A DNA stretch of 64,000 nucleotides from NCBI GenBank assembly GCA_008690995.1, contig VRMN01000001.1, forward strand, positions 3,348,001-3,412,000. The letters run 5' to 3'. Source of the stretch: Porphyridium purpureum. Taxonomy: Eukaryota > Rhodophyta > Bangiophyceae > Porphyridiales > Porphyridiaceae. Of the stretch, positions 19,856 through 29,172 are shown in pieces. The notes beneath the pieces were generated by a model. It was not told where the DNA came from and searched no databases. It saw nothing but the letters and a program-made list of their open reading frames with translations. The translations under genes were made by a program, and so were the position numbers. Position 1 is the first letter of the stretch. Each line of letters opens with the position of its first letter.

Positions 19856-21583
19856 TTAATTCGCACTCACGTCAACAGCAGCGTGAGGCTCTGAGTCTGA
19901 ATCAGAAGCGGGGCCAGGGGCATTAGCGGCTAGACTTCCGGCAGAAGATGAAGCTGACGACGTGGATGTCTCAACCGCTCCCGGCTGTCCCGATGCCAAT
20001 TTGGCCTTTTCTTCCGGCGGAAAGATTTGCTGGGCCATGACACGGAGTGCTGAGACGCCGCGGATCTCACGATCAAAAAATTGAATGGGTGAAACTGCTA
20101 AGCTTTGGAACTCTCGCGTAACGTACGCCATGTTAGCCTGCTGCTCCTTACGGCGAGTGGAGCAAAATTCGCAGTCTGTATTCTCTGGCTGCACTTGGTT
20201 CAGAAATACGTGTTCAACAGGAATCTGTTGAGCTCGAAGCTCTTCGATCAAACGCGCGCTCTCAGCGATAGCCATCATATTCGGAATTGTGGCCACTATG
20301 AACTCTGTTTGGGCCTCGTCGCGAAAGATTTCGCGCACACGACGCATAGAACGTTTCTGTTCCTCCAAATCTTGGCTATCCATGATGTCGTCAAGGCCTC
20401 CATCATCCCCGCCAAACACACTCTGAAATTGTTTCAACATGCCACCCATAGACGAGCGCATCCCCGAAAGCTTGCCCAGGAAGGAGTCCATGAAGTCAGG
20501 CAATGACAGCAGGCGCAAAGTGTGTCCCGTGGGGGCCGTATCAAAAACGATGCGGTCGTACTGTGCGTCCTGTGGGTCATTTTCCACAAACTTGACAATT
20601 TCCATGACGGCCATGGCCTCATCAAAGCCTGGCGGAAGTGTATCCAAAAGATCCTCCATCCCTGGCATCCCCATTCCACCCATTCCACCCAGACCGCCCG
20701 AATCCTTCAGGAAACTCATATCCGTCTTCACATCGTCCGGGTTGATTTCTTGGATAAAGAGGTTCGGCATGTCCGGCACGCCTACAACCTTCCCGTTTGA
20801 AAAATTCGCCGGCAGCCCAAAGATATCGCATACAGAGTGAGCTGGATCTGTGGACACCAAGAGGACTTTCTCACCCTGGTCAGCAAAACGCACCGCGACA
20901 GCCGACGACATGCTTGTCTTCCCCACGCCGCCCTTGCCCCCCATGAGAATGAACTTCTTCTTGCTCTTCAGGATGTCGTTCGCGTTTTCACACGTTTTGT
21001 GCACTTTCGGTCTGGCCTTTCGCTGCGCGGGCGCTGACGGCGGTGCAGCGTCTGCCCTGTTTTCTCTTACGTCTGAACCCACAACGCCGTTCCCACCGGC
21101 TCGGTACGCAGTCGATCCGGAACGCTGTCGCGCAGTCAGCAGACTCCACAATTTCGTCAGCACCAGCGCAACCGCGAACCCGAACCCGACCTTGACGACA
21201 GTGGACTGCCCATTGATACGCCTCCACCACGAGCGGTCCTCGCCGGTAGGAGACACTGACACGTATGTCTTTGTCGTGCTGCTACTACCTTGTGCGCTGT
21301 CGTCAGCATTGGTGGAAGATGGAGCGGGTGTTTGAGACGTCCCCGCCTGCATGCCTTCTGTCTGCACGGCGCCATCGGTCTCTGGCCCACCACTGGCCGG
21401 CTTTGACGGCACTGGTGCGGCATGAACCTGGTTACGCGGCACGCGGATCAGCACGCGGCGCCTTGCATTCGGCTCTGGCGCGGCGGCCATGCGAAGCTCG
21501 CACGCACGCAGGACACCAACCGAGCCGCGCGGCCCGCCGCGCAGGGCGGCCGACGAAACCGCAATGAAGCTTGCGCTTGTCAT
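19856..21583 (-). CDS. GET3: GET3/ArsA-type ATPase, plastid-like, with N-terminal membrane segment
   Basis: Tail-anchored-protein targeting ATPase family, 575 residues. The N-terminus MTSASFIAVSSAALRGG reads as a plastid transit peptide. A Ser/Thr/Pro-rich stretch follows, then a hydrophobic segment at 128-149 (VVKVGFGFAVALVLTKLW) that looks like a transmembrane helix. The ATPase core begins at about 200: P-loop GGKGGVGKTS (215-224), switch I DPAHSVCDIF, the GET3 client-groove region LDTLPPGFDEAMA, switch II DTAPTGHTLR, and a CEFC pair (471-474) matching the zinc-binding CxxC of fungal/animal Get3. The C-terminus is a disordered Ser/Asp tail. A membrane anchor is unexpected because Get3 is normally soluble. 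ATG 21583 was preferred over upstream frame because of the transit-like start. A GTACAGT element lies 113 bases upstream. Confidence 0.88.
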   Translation of the reverse strand: MTSASFIAVSSAALRGGPRGSVGVLRACELRMAAAPEPNARRRVLIRVPRNQVHAAPVPSKPASGGPETDGAVQTEGMQAGTSQTPAPSSTNADDSAQGSSSTTKTYVSVSPTGEDRSWWRRINGQSTVVKVGFGFAVALVLTKLWSLLTARQRSGSTAYRAGGNGVVGSDVRENRADAAPPSAPAQRKARPKVHKTCENANDILKSKKKFILMGGKGGVGKTSMSSAVAVRFADQGEKVLLVSTDPAHSVCDIFGLPANFSNGKVVGVPDMPNLFIQEINPDDVKTDMSFLKDSGGLGGMGGMGMPGMEDLLDTLPPGFDEAMAVMEIVKFVENDPQDAQYDRIVFDTAPTGHTLRLLSLPDFMDSFLGKLSGMRSSMGGMLKQFQSVFGGDDGGLDDIMDSQDLEEQKRSMRRVREIFRDEAQTEFIVATIPNMMAIAESARLIEELRAQQIPVEHVFLNQVQPENTDCEFCSTRRKEQQANMAYVTREFQSLAVSPIQFFDREIRGVSALRVMAQQIFPPEEKAKLASGQPGAVETSTSSASSSAGSLAANAPGPASDSDSEPHAAVDVSAN

Positions 21584-21695
21584 TCCGGCGCTGCTGAGAT
21601 AGGACGCACGTGCGCGAAGCGAATGTGGCTCCACCGCAGCGTCCGCGGGATCAAAGTTGAGCGCACGCAGCCGCGGGCGACACACATGAGGAGAG

Positions 21696-21702
21696 GTACA
21701 GT
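21696..21702. promoter_or_regulatory. GTACAGT element upstream of GET3
   Basis: Single GTACAGT copy in the 147-base gap between the zinc-finger gene stop and the GET3 start. Listed because it matches the element that recurs across the window; a single copy is weak evidence by itself. Confidence 0.3.
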
Positions 21703-21730
21703 GAGTGTTCAGTGTTAAGAAGGGGGAGCT

Positions 21731-24700
21731 TTAGTGGTCTGGCGTCGGAGTGTGCATGGTCTTCACGTGCTTGCGCAGGTTCGATCGCGTGCTGAAGGGC
21801 ATCTGGCACACGTCACACTGATGGTTGCGCGCGCGCAAGTGCACAATCTTCTCATGCGTCTGCGCGTGCTGCTTCAGTGAAAATACCTGGTCGCAGCCCT
21901 CGTAATGGCATCGGAAGCGCTTCACGGCGTGGTGCACTACGTCGATGTGCCGACGCAGGTTGGAGCGGCGGTTCGACGTCACCTCGCAGTACTTGCACGA
22001 AAACACGGACGAACCGTCCGGCAATCGTTTGGTCACCACCTCTTCCTTTGGAGCGGTCTGCGCCGATCCTGACAGGTCTCCCACGTCCAAATGCGGTTGC
22101 GCAAAAGATCCTACTTTAGGTTGTTGCAGCAGTGGCAGATGCAATGACGTTTGCGGCTGTGGCGACGAACGCCGATGCAGCAACTCTGTTTGCGGGTGCG
22201 GTCCCTGATGATGTTCATGCTGCCGGTGCCACTGATACTGCTGTTGCCAGTAGTCATTCTGGTGAAGTTGTTGCTGCTGCTGCTCTCGCTGGTGCGCAGA
22301 AAACTCAGCGGACGAAGTTCCAGTCCCCGCATCCTGATTGAAACGCTGCCCTAGCTGAGGAGCACCCACTTTCAGAGTCAAACCTGCGTGCGAAACCAAT
22401 GGGACATGATGACGATAACCAGACTGCGCCTGCGGTTGCATCTGTCGCTGCGTCTGTGGTTGCGTCTGTGGTTGCGCCTGTGGCTGCATCTCTGAATGGA
22501 TTGGGGAATGAGAGCGCGATCGTAAGGCTTCCCAGGCACCTTCACCTGAGGACGCGGCCATTTGATCCGAGCCCACCATCAAACCCGGCTGACCACCCGA
22601 CTGGTAAAGAGGCCGGACACCGCGCTCTGATGTGCCGCTCGCGTGCAGACCATGGCTTACATTAGCATTCCAAGAAGATGGCGCGCCATACTCGGAGGGC
22701 TGCTGCTGGTGCGGGGGTACTTGGGAGGAATGGCCGGAATGAGGTTGACTCAGAGGATGCACCCAATGCACGGGATGAGGCTGGAGCACCGGATCTACCA
22801 TCGAAGGATTAAAGCTTTGGTGCGAATCAAGCAGCGCTTGATTGGGCCAAGTGCACTGGCGGCCAGATTCATGGGATAGACTGCTCCCGTGCCTCGGCGC
22901 ATCAGAGCTTCCCAATCTTGCCAGACTCTCGAAAGGTGCCCCGATGTATCGTGCAGCTGGGTCCACAAATTCACCCGGCGACTGCATAGATTCACCTCGC
23001 ACCGGAGGACGGGAGCTCCCCCACGTATCAACAAAACCCTGCTTATAAACGCCCGCGTTCTCGCCAGCCCACGAAGCGGGCATCGGCTGATCGCCAGGAC
23101 CCATCCACTGAGTTTGACCAAAATAGCCGGGCGTTGCGTCTCTACATCCCTGCAGCCGTAGCGTATCTGACGTGCGTTCGGGAAATGACGGAAACGCAGG
23201 CGTGGGCCCTTGTGCGTACGGAGCACCTGATCGAGCGCGAATCGGGCTGACTCCTAAACCGCGCAGCAGGCTGCTCTGGGACCGAGCACGACCTCGTTCG
23301 CCATTCTGCGTCGAGGATGAAAACGAGAGGCGGTCGCTCGCTCCCAGACCCTGGAACAGCTCGGGTGACTGCCAGCGGGTTGGGCCTTCCATGGGTGGTT
23401 GACTTGTCTCACGGTCTTCGTCTCTCACTGGAACAACAGGAATTGGTTCCAGACCCATGTCATCACCCTCCCCTCTGCCCGGATGAGGCAACAAAGAAGG
23501 CAGTCCAGCACCCCGGAAGAATCCTGTTGCAACAGGATAGACTTGACTTGCTGAAACAATCTGCTCGCCGCTATCAGACACTTTCATCCTCTTTGATGAC
23601 CTCGCTACTATCTGGTCTTCCTCAGTTGCTGGAAAATTCCGGGTGGGAAAATCAGACACCGAACTTTGACCATTCTCGTGCACAGTGACATCAGAACTTT
23701 TCCGAAAAAGCTGCACATCACAGTCATCTACGGCTGACAGAGAGCTGAAATGACTCAGATGTTCCATGGCGCATGTTCTTTCTGCCTGTTCTGTCGATTC
23801 AGTCGCCGGCAAAATAGTCGGCTCGCCCTGTGAAGGTGACTTTACAAGGGTACGCTCGACACATACATCCATCTCTGCGTCACCGGCAAAAATCCTTGCC
23901 ACCGTGCTTTTTCGTTTCTTGGCCTGTTGCAATCCATCCAATGGCTGCCCTACATCCGTAGACCGTCCGGATTCTAGAGAGTTGCTGCCATTCGTCGAAT
24001 TCGGCGTACCCAGAACCCGAGTGTACTTGGTTTCGAATGCCGTGATGAAATACATGAAGCGACACTTTGAGCTGAAGGCTCGATCCTCCATTGTGCCTAG
24101 CTTGGCAGACAGCTTCGGCTCACACGGTACAGCCCAAGCAAGGCGCTGCGCAAAGGCGGCCTCGTACCAGTCGCTACCAATGACCGAATAGGAATTCTCC
24201 CTGAGAACGCAGCCCGTCTCGGAAATGAGCGACGACAGCGCCACTCTGCGGCCGCTTAGCGCCCTCGTGTACCTTTCGCGAAATTGAAGCCAATCAAACG
24301 TGGTGCCGACGGCGCCGAACTCGAGAGGTTCCCGATTCGACGCGGATCTCTTTAAGGGGATTGTGGAGGACGAGCCAGTGTCCACAGTTGCATTTGCGTC
24401 ATTGCTTACGTTGCCCATGTTGATAGACACCAAACCTTTGAATGCGCGTTGGCGCAACGCTGGGGGGCACGAGCACACCTCGGCTTCCACATAGTGGCAA
24501 AACGGGCACACGCGCGGCATAAAGTCTCGCGCACGCGCTACCACCTGCCACGATTTGACTGCCTCTACGCCGGCGTGGCGCCCCTCACGCCCTTCAGTGC
24601 AGGCGATCAGGGATGACCCGGAGCCACCGTCGCGAGCCTGCAGCATCAAACTTTCAGTGTGGACGGCGTCGTCGAAGCCTGCAAGCAAGGAGAAAATTCG

Positions 24701-25156
24701 GCGCTTGCCGTACGAGCTTTGACACGCGAGGAAAACGCCGTTGCTGGCGTTCATCTTGACCGCTCCACGAATACAATACGGCGCGGCATTTTTCTTGACG
24801 GACCGCACTTGTCGCGGCGGTTTCTCGCCGAACAGAAGACACAACATGATGCCGTCGTCCGGCAAGGCCAAAATCGGGATGATGATTCCATCGTTGATAT
24901 CATTTGTGACGGAGAGCTCACGCGCGGATGGCGCCACGATCTCGGAGACAAGCAACGCGTTGTGCAACGCAGTGGCGGAAACAACCTGCTCGTCGCGACT
25001 GCTTAGCCAGTCGGCGACGGCGGGCGTGCGCAGCCACCCAAAGTTTTCCAACAAGACGCTCATTTTGTTCTCGCCGTTGTGCACGCTTCCTATCTCGCTC
25101 ATCCCGGCAGGCCGATACGGCACGCGGCTCCTCGGGACGGGCTCGCAATCGGTCAT
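21731..25156 (-). CDS. Large Gln-rich protein with three C-terminal C2H2 zinc fingers
   Basis: Probable transcription factor of 1141 residues. The last 95 residues hold three tandem C2H2 fingers: CKYC...HIDVVH, CHYEGC...HEKIVH (C-x4-C spacing) and CDVC...HVKTMH. The middle (about 650-1030) is Ser/Pro/Gln-rich and disordered, with QPQAQPQTQ-type repeats. The N-terminal third contains a Cys-rich patch CPFCHYVEAEVCSC at about residues 225-240, and a possible folded region FDWLQFRERYTRALSGRRVALSSLI followed by WYEAAFAQRLAWAVPCEPKLSAKLG; I do not recognise this domain. The ATG at 25156 (MTDCEPVPRSR) is the first in frame; the next upstream open codons lack ATG. A 2.1 kb upstream space separates it from the divergent membrane-protein gene, large for this gene-dense window. 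Confidence 0.75.
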   Translation of the reverse strand: MTDCEPVPRSRVPYRPAGMSEIGSVHNGENKMSVLLENFGWLRTPAVADWLSSRDEQVVSATALHNALLVSEIVAPSARELSVTNDINDGIIIPILALPDDGIMLCLLFGEKPPRQVRSVKKNAAPYCIRGAVKMNASNGVFLACQSSYGKRRIFSLLAGFDDAVHTESLMLQARDGGSGSSLIACTEGREGRHAGVEAVKSWQVVARARDFMPRVCPFCHYVEAEVCSCPPALRQRAFKGLVSINMGNVSNDANATVDTGSSSTIPLKRSASNREPLEFGAVGTTFDWLQFRERYTRALSGRRVALSSLISETGCVLRENSYSVIGSDWYEAAFAQRLAWAVPCEPKLSAKLGTMEDRAFSSKCRFMYFITAFETKYTRVLGTPNSTNGSNSLESGRSTDVGQPLDGLQQAKKRKSTVARIFAGDAEMDVCVERTLVKSPSQGEPTILPATESTEQAERTCAMEHLSHFSSLSAVDDCDVQLFRKSSDVTVHENGQSSVSDFPTRNFPATEEDQIVARSSKRMKVSDSGEQIVSASQVYPVATGFFRGAGLPSLLPHPGRGEGDDMGLEPIPVVPVRDEDRETSQPPMEGPTRWQSPELFQGLGASDRLSFSSSTQNGERGRARSQSSLLRGLGVSPIRARSGAPYAQGPTPAFPSFPERTSDTLRLQGCRDATPGYFGQTQWMGPGDQPMPASWAGENAGVYKQGFVDTWGSSRPPVRGESMQSPGEFVDPAARYIGAPFESLARLGSSDAPRHGSSLSHESGRQCTWPNQALLDSHQSFNPSMVDPVLQPHPVHWVHPLSQPHSGHSSQVPPHQQQPSEYGAPSSWNANVSHGLHASGTSERGVRPLYQSGGQPGLMVGSDQMAASSGEGAWEALRSRSHSPIHSEMQPQAQPQTQPQTQRQMQPQAQSGYRHHVPLVSHAGLTLKVGAPQLGQRFNQDAGTGTSSAEFSAHQREQQQQQLHQNDYWQQQYQWHRQHEHHQGPHPQTELLHRRSSPQPQTSLHLPLLQQPKVGSFAQPHLDVGDLSGSAQTAPKEEVVTKRLPDGSSVFSCKYCEVTSNRRSNLRRHIDVVHHAVKRFRCHYEGCDQVFSLKQHAQTHEKIVHLRARNHQCDVCQMPFSTRSNLRKHVKTMHTPTPDH

Positions 25157-25556
25157 CGCATTGCCAGCTCGCTTGCCGTTCAACTCTGCGGCACCCACCG
25201 CACTTTCACCTACACGTCGCCCCTTATCAGTGTGCGGGCGAGACCTTGCGCCTGCTTATCCGCCGCACAGCCTCGCTCCGCCCTATTCTGCGCCCGTGAT
25301 TTCTCACACCTGTGGCGCGCGCGTGAGAACATCTTTCCGGGTGAGCTGAGCGTGCGTGTGTGTTAAGCTCTGCGGACGGTCCCTCCAACGCGCATGTGGG
25401 GTGTGAGCGTTTGTTGCCAGACTTCGAACTTTGCATCACAAAACCACGAAATCAACCCCCCCTTGAAAAAAAACACGGAAAATTACTTTTTCGCAGTACT
25501 TTTGGAATTTCCTTCTTCCCCCCTTCGTCTAGGACGTCCGCACGCCAAAGGTGAGT

Positions 25557-25585
25557 CGTGTGTGTGTGAGAGAGAGAGAGAGGGA
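25557..25585. repeat. (GT)n(GA)n microsatellite
   Basis: A run of GT dinucleotides passes directly into GA dinucleotides. Simple repeat in non-coding sequence. Confidence 0.8.
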
Positions 25586-26923
25586 GGTCATGACGATGCT
25601 GGTGCTGGTGATAAGATGATGAGCATAAGCGGTTCTGCGCGACGTCGCGGTTGCAAGTGTCGCCGCTCACCACAGCCCTCATTCCAATCCACCTATCCGC
25701 CGACAGCTGCTGAAACCAATGAGTAAAATGAGCGGAATGAGCGAATGACCACATGACCTACTGCGTGTGTGCCTGATAGGGCGTCGAAACTAGAGACAGG
25801 ATGGTGAGGACGCGCGTTCCATTTTGTGGTGCTACACACGTTCGTGCTCACTCGCTCACCCTCCTCCCCTCACTCCCTCCTCCGCATCGTCGCTCTTTTG
25901 CGGTAGCCTTGGGTGAGCAGAGCGGCACATAAACATTAAGGATCATGTGTGCGCATGGTGTCCCCCCCCCCTCCGTCGTTCCTCCCACGTTCGGGTGGGT
26001 GCGTGCACGTCAAATTGCCGATGAAATCAAAACGTCTTGTATTCTACGCCGACTCACACGGCCTGACGGAAGCTTGGTTGTTTGGTTTCAGCTCATGACG
26101 TGGAAACACACGCAAATGCGCCGGTCGCAGCGCGCACGCAAAGCACTCGTACAAGCGTGCCGCTTTTGGGGGTGTGAGCACTGAACACTATAGACGTGCA
26201 CTGTACTCTTCGCACGAGCTGGCGCGCGGCCACGTGTGAGCGCTCGCAGGCCGCGCAGAGAGGCGCGTTGCGCTCGGACTACACGGTGTGAGCGGTGGAT
26301 TGAAGCGCGAGTCGTGCACCGGCGTTCTGCTCACGCAAACAGATGGCCGCGTCAGACCGGACTCTGGCTTTGTATCTCGAAGCAAGCCTGCATCGCCGCG
26401 GCATTCGATGATGGTGTGCGCCGATTTGCGCGCAGCTCTCTGCACAAGGCTCTGCAGCGAGCGCACAGCACACGAGGGGCACTTGGCTTCGATTCGGCTG
26501 GTGATGTCGCACGTTCTGAGCGTTCTATGCAGTGGCGCGCACGCTACCACAACGCTGCACCCGCCGTGACCGCGCGTCCTGGTCGCACCCACGCGCCAAA
26601 GGCTTCAGCATGACTGCGTTGAAGACAATTCCTTCTTGGAAGATGATTTGTTCCACCAGACGTGCATCCAGGTCAAGAGCACCTTCGCTTGCGCAAGTTC
26701 TGAAATAACGGAACATGCGGGGGAGTGTGCGGACCGTGGGAAGGAATAGAGCTGCTCGAGGCCGCCACTGGCATGATACGATAAATCTGCATGCGGGGAC
26801 CGCCAGCGACGCGGGCAGGTGGCTGTGCACTTCTTGGCCCTGTCGCTCTGCGGGTCAAGATCACTCTCAAGTGCCTGCGATTGCGGGTCGATGGATTGGT
26901 GATCGACGTGGACACGCGCACCT

Positions 26924-26967
26924 AGATAAAAAGAGCGCGCGACATGCAGAGCGCGTTCTTTTTATCT
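26924..26967. repeat. 17-bp inverted repeat with 10-base loop
   Basis: The left arm 26924-26940 (AGATAAAAAGAGCGCGC) is complementary to the right arm 26951-26967 at 16 of 17 positions. The arms combine an A/T-rich outer half and a GC-rich inner half. It lies about 60 bases upstream of the TATA box of the membrane-protein gene, so it could be a dimer-binding site or a cruciform. Confidence 0.7.
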
Positions 26968-27025
26968 CTGTGAAAGCGGCGCGGTTCTACTTTGCAGAGG
27001 ACAGATGCTCCGCCGGATGGAGGAA

Positions 27026-27033
27026 TATAAAAG
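27026..27033 (+). promoter_or_regulatory. TATA box (TATAAAAG)
   Basis: TATAAAAG 283 bases upstream of the ATG of the type I membrane protein. It is a canonical eukaryotic TATA sequence in the right orientation; the distance implies a leader of about 250 bases or a 5' UTR intron. Confidence 0.5.
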
Positions 27034-27315
27034 CTCGCCGGCTACCCCGGCAACGACGGCGCGAGGCACGGCTTGCGACCGCCGTCGTGACAGAACATCT
27101 AGGCCCCCGTCATCGAGAAAGGAGTGGAGCAAGCCAGAGGTAAAGCAAGCAAACCAGCGAATCATTGAAGACGACGCTGTGAGTGACAAGCAAAGTCCTA
27201 CCTGGGAAACTGACAGGGTGCACCAGCAAGCTGGCGCTGGGTTTGGCGGTGTGGCAAGGGACTCGAAATTGTGGTGACAGTTGACTGCTGGCCGACCAGT
27301 CATACACCCGTGAGA

Positions 27316-28809
27316 ATGGTGCGAGCAGGCTTCATCGCCGTGCTTGCAGTAGCTTGGCTCGTTGTGTCGTGGAGTGTTGCTGCCTCACACGACGAGTACG
27401 CTGCACCGCGCAGTCAGTACGACCCTCGAGACGAGCACGGTTATTCCGACTACGGCCGTCCTGGATACGACTTCTACCCTGGACCAGAGGATGATCCGTA
27501 TCTCTCCGGCTGCTGTACGCAAGAAGAAGAGAAGTGCGGGTACAAGCTTGTGGAAAAGGACGTTTACTGCTATACCGCGCCGTTCAGATACCACCAGAGT
27601 GAGGGCGCGTATCATGACGAGTATCTGTCACATGCACATCATGCAGGAGACGGAGCCGTCGGCCGAGAGATTGATCTTTCATATGTTGACAGCATGCACA
27701 AGTCTCGCAAGGAAAATCGCGAGGAATATGCGCTCGTTCAAATCCTCTACAAGTGCGCAAAGCTTGGCTACAAGTTCGTGCCAGAAATCAAGTATGACGA
27801 ATACTGCGAGCGCACTGACTCGGTGTGGGGCCACGACGGCGAGTGGCACGACGTAAGCTACTTTGAGCCATGCGCAAAGGTGGTACCCAAGAGCGTCGCG
27901 TATGAATTTTTCGGCACGTGTTCGCGCGAGGAGTACCGCAAGATTGACGTAACATTTGTCAAGGCTAGCGACCCAGATTATGGCGTCTTTTGCAAACCGC
28001 ACTTTGTGTGGAAGTGGCTGTGCGAGTCGACCCCTGAACAAAAGTACTATGTTGCCGCCGATGATGCCGCTGGCCTCAAAGTTGATGGCGGTGTGCCCGT
28101 GAATAATACCCAGCAAGCGAACGACGAGCTCATCTTCAATGGAGGCATTCCTCCTGGCCAGGACGGGTCTGGAAGTCCCGGCAGCGGTGGTTCGGATGGA
28201 GGTGCTGGCCCAGGCTCTGGTGATGGTGACGGATCTGGATCTGGATCTGGTGGCGGATCTGGTGGCGGATCTGGTGACGAATCTGGCGGCTCAGATGGTG
28301 GGAATACAGACCCATTTGGCCCGGGGGGTGAAGATGGCGGCCTTGCAGGCCCAGATGATGGCAATGGCGAGTCGTCTGCGCCGGGCTCCCCAGAAGGAGC
28401 AACATCAAACGCAAGCGCGTCAGGGTTATCAGGTGGCGCAATTGCAGGAATCATTGTCGGAGCTCTGGTAGGCGCCGCGCTTCTTTTGGCTATTGTGTTG
28501 TTTGCGTACAAGAAGCGACATCCGGGCACTGACGATGGCACTGGACAAGACCCGGAAGCAGCAGCCACATCAGCCGATGGAACTCAGGAGCAGGCCTTTG
28601 TTGAGCGCGATGAAGCTGTCGTCATGGATGCGGGAGAGGCACAAGCACCCGCGGCGCCGCCTGGTTCTCCCGCCCTTCCGGAGCGCGACCCGCAGCCGCA
28701 GCCGCAGCCGCAGCCGCAGCCGCAGCCGCAGCCGCAGCCGCCAAGCGATCAGGATTTTGGAGTCGCTCATGGAGACGTTCGCACTGAGAATGATGCGATT
28801 GCTGCGTGA
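27316..28809 (+). CDS. Type I membrane protein: Cys/Tyr ectodomain, Gly-Ser stalk, PQ-repeat tail
   Basis: Protein of 497 residues, family not recognised. It starts with a clear signal peptide (MVRAGFIAVLAVAWLVVSWS, cleavage near ASH at about 23-25). The ectodomain (about 25-255) is rich in Tyr, Asp, Glu and His with around a dozen cysteines (CCTQEEEKC, YKCAK, YCERTD, FEPCAK, GTCSREEY, WLCEST), consistent with disulfide bonds. A Gly/Ser/Asp stalk (about 270-370) leads into one transmembrane helix (about 374-398, GGAIAGIIVGALVGAALLLAIVLFAY), followed by the basic stop-transfer YKKRH. The cytoplasmic tail is acidic and ends with about nine Pro-Gln repeats (458-476). The layout suggests a cell-surface receptor or matrix-anchoring protein; the function is not known. 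ATG 27316 is the first in frame. Confidence 0.78.
   Translation: MVRAGFIAVLAVAWLVVSWSVAASHDEYAAPRSQYDPRDEHGYSDYGRPGYDFYPGPEDDPYLSGCCTQEEEKCGYKLVEKDVYCYTAPFRYHQSEGAYHDEYLSHAHHAGDGAVGREIDLSYVDSMHKSRKENREEYALVQILYKCAKLGYKFVPEIKYDEYCERTDSVWGHDGEWHDVSYFEPCAKVVPKSVAYEFFGTCSREEYRKIDVTFVKASDPDYGVFCKPHFVWKWLCESTPEQKYYVAADDAAGLKVDGGVPVNNTQQANDELIFNGGIPPGQDGSGSPGSGGSDGGAGPGSGDGDGSGSGSGGGSGGGSGDESGGSDGGNTDPFGPGGEDGGLAGPDDGNGESSAPGSPEGATSNASASGLSGGAIAGIIVGALVGAALLLAIVLFAYKKRHPGTDDGTGQDPEAAATSADGTQEQAFVERDEAVVMDAGEAQAPAAPPGSPALPERDPQPQPQPQPQPQPQPQPPSDQDFGVAHGDVRTENDAIAA
28688..28742 (+). repeat. CCGCAG hexanucleotide repeat in coding sequence
   Basis: About nine units of CCGCAG encode a Pro-Gln tract in the cytoplasmic tail of the membrane protein. 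Such uniform codon use suggests recent slippage and possible length variation between strains. Confidence 0.85.
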
Positions 28810-29172
28810 TGCCTCCATCGCGGTCGATTGAACAGTGACTAAGACCGAGGCCGTGCATCGCGGGCCTGTTTCGAGTTTCGAGAAGCCAGAACAAGTAGCG
28901 ACCTGGCTGGGCAGCGGCGCGAAATGCGCACGCGAGCAAGTGAACCAATATTTGTAAGTGTCGGTGTGTCATTTGTGCACGCGCATTTGTTTGTAGCATA
29001 AAGACGCGTGTCTAATACCCCCTCACTCTTTCGGAGCGCTGGTTTCGGATTCCGCGAACTCGAGCCTCACGGATCTCGACTTCGCGTACTTAATTCAACT
29101 CGAAACAATTAAGAGTCGCCGAGTTCGCGGCAGGCCGTGAAGCTGAAACATCACGCGGGAGACTGGTGTGCG
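28810..29172. promoter_or_regulatory. Intergenic/leader region upstream of HYPK with nested inverted repeats
   Basis: No gene is seen. CCGCGAACTCG (29052-29062) is the exact reverse complement of 29120-29130, and inside it CTTAATT (29089-29095) pairs with AATTAAG (29107-29113). The structure ends 42 bases before the HYPK ATG, so it would probably lie in the mRNA leader. Confidence 0.5.

Larger units (their letters stand above)
25157..27315. other. Long divergent intergenic region (2.1 kb), no gene seen
   Basis: No convincing coding region or tRNA is visible. It contains a GT/GA microsatellite (about 25557-25585), an ACTGTAC element (26199-26205), a near-perfect hairpin (26924-26967) and a TATA box (27026-27033). 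Several open frames of 80-140 codons on both strands overlap one another and have no domain; they are probably a consequence of base composition. The region may hold long 5' leaders or an untranslated RNA. Confidence 0.5.

Noticed and set aside
26188-26830. Overlapping small open frames on both strands in the 2.1 kb gap
   Set aside because: They overlap each other, have no domain or consistent composition and probably arise from base composition.
28047-28568. Pro/Ser-rich minus-strand frame of 173 codons
   Set aside because: It is the mirror of the Gly/Ser stalk of the membrane protein; the Pro/Ser content is a direct consequence of reading Gly/Ser codons in reverse.
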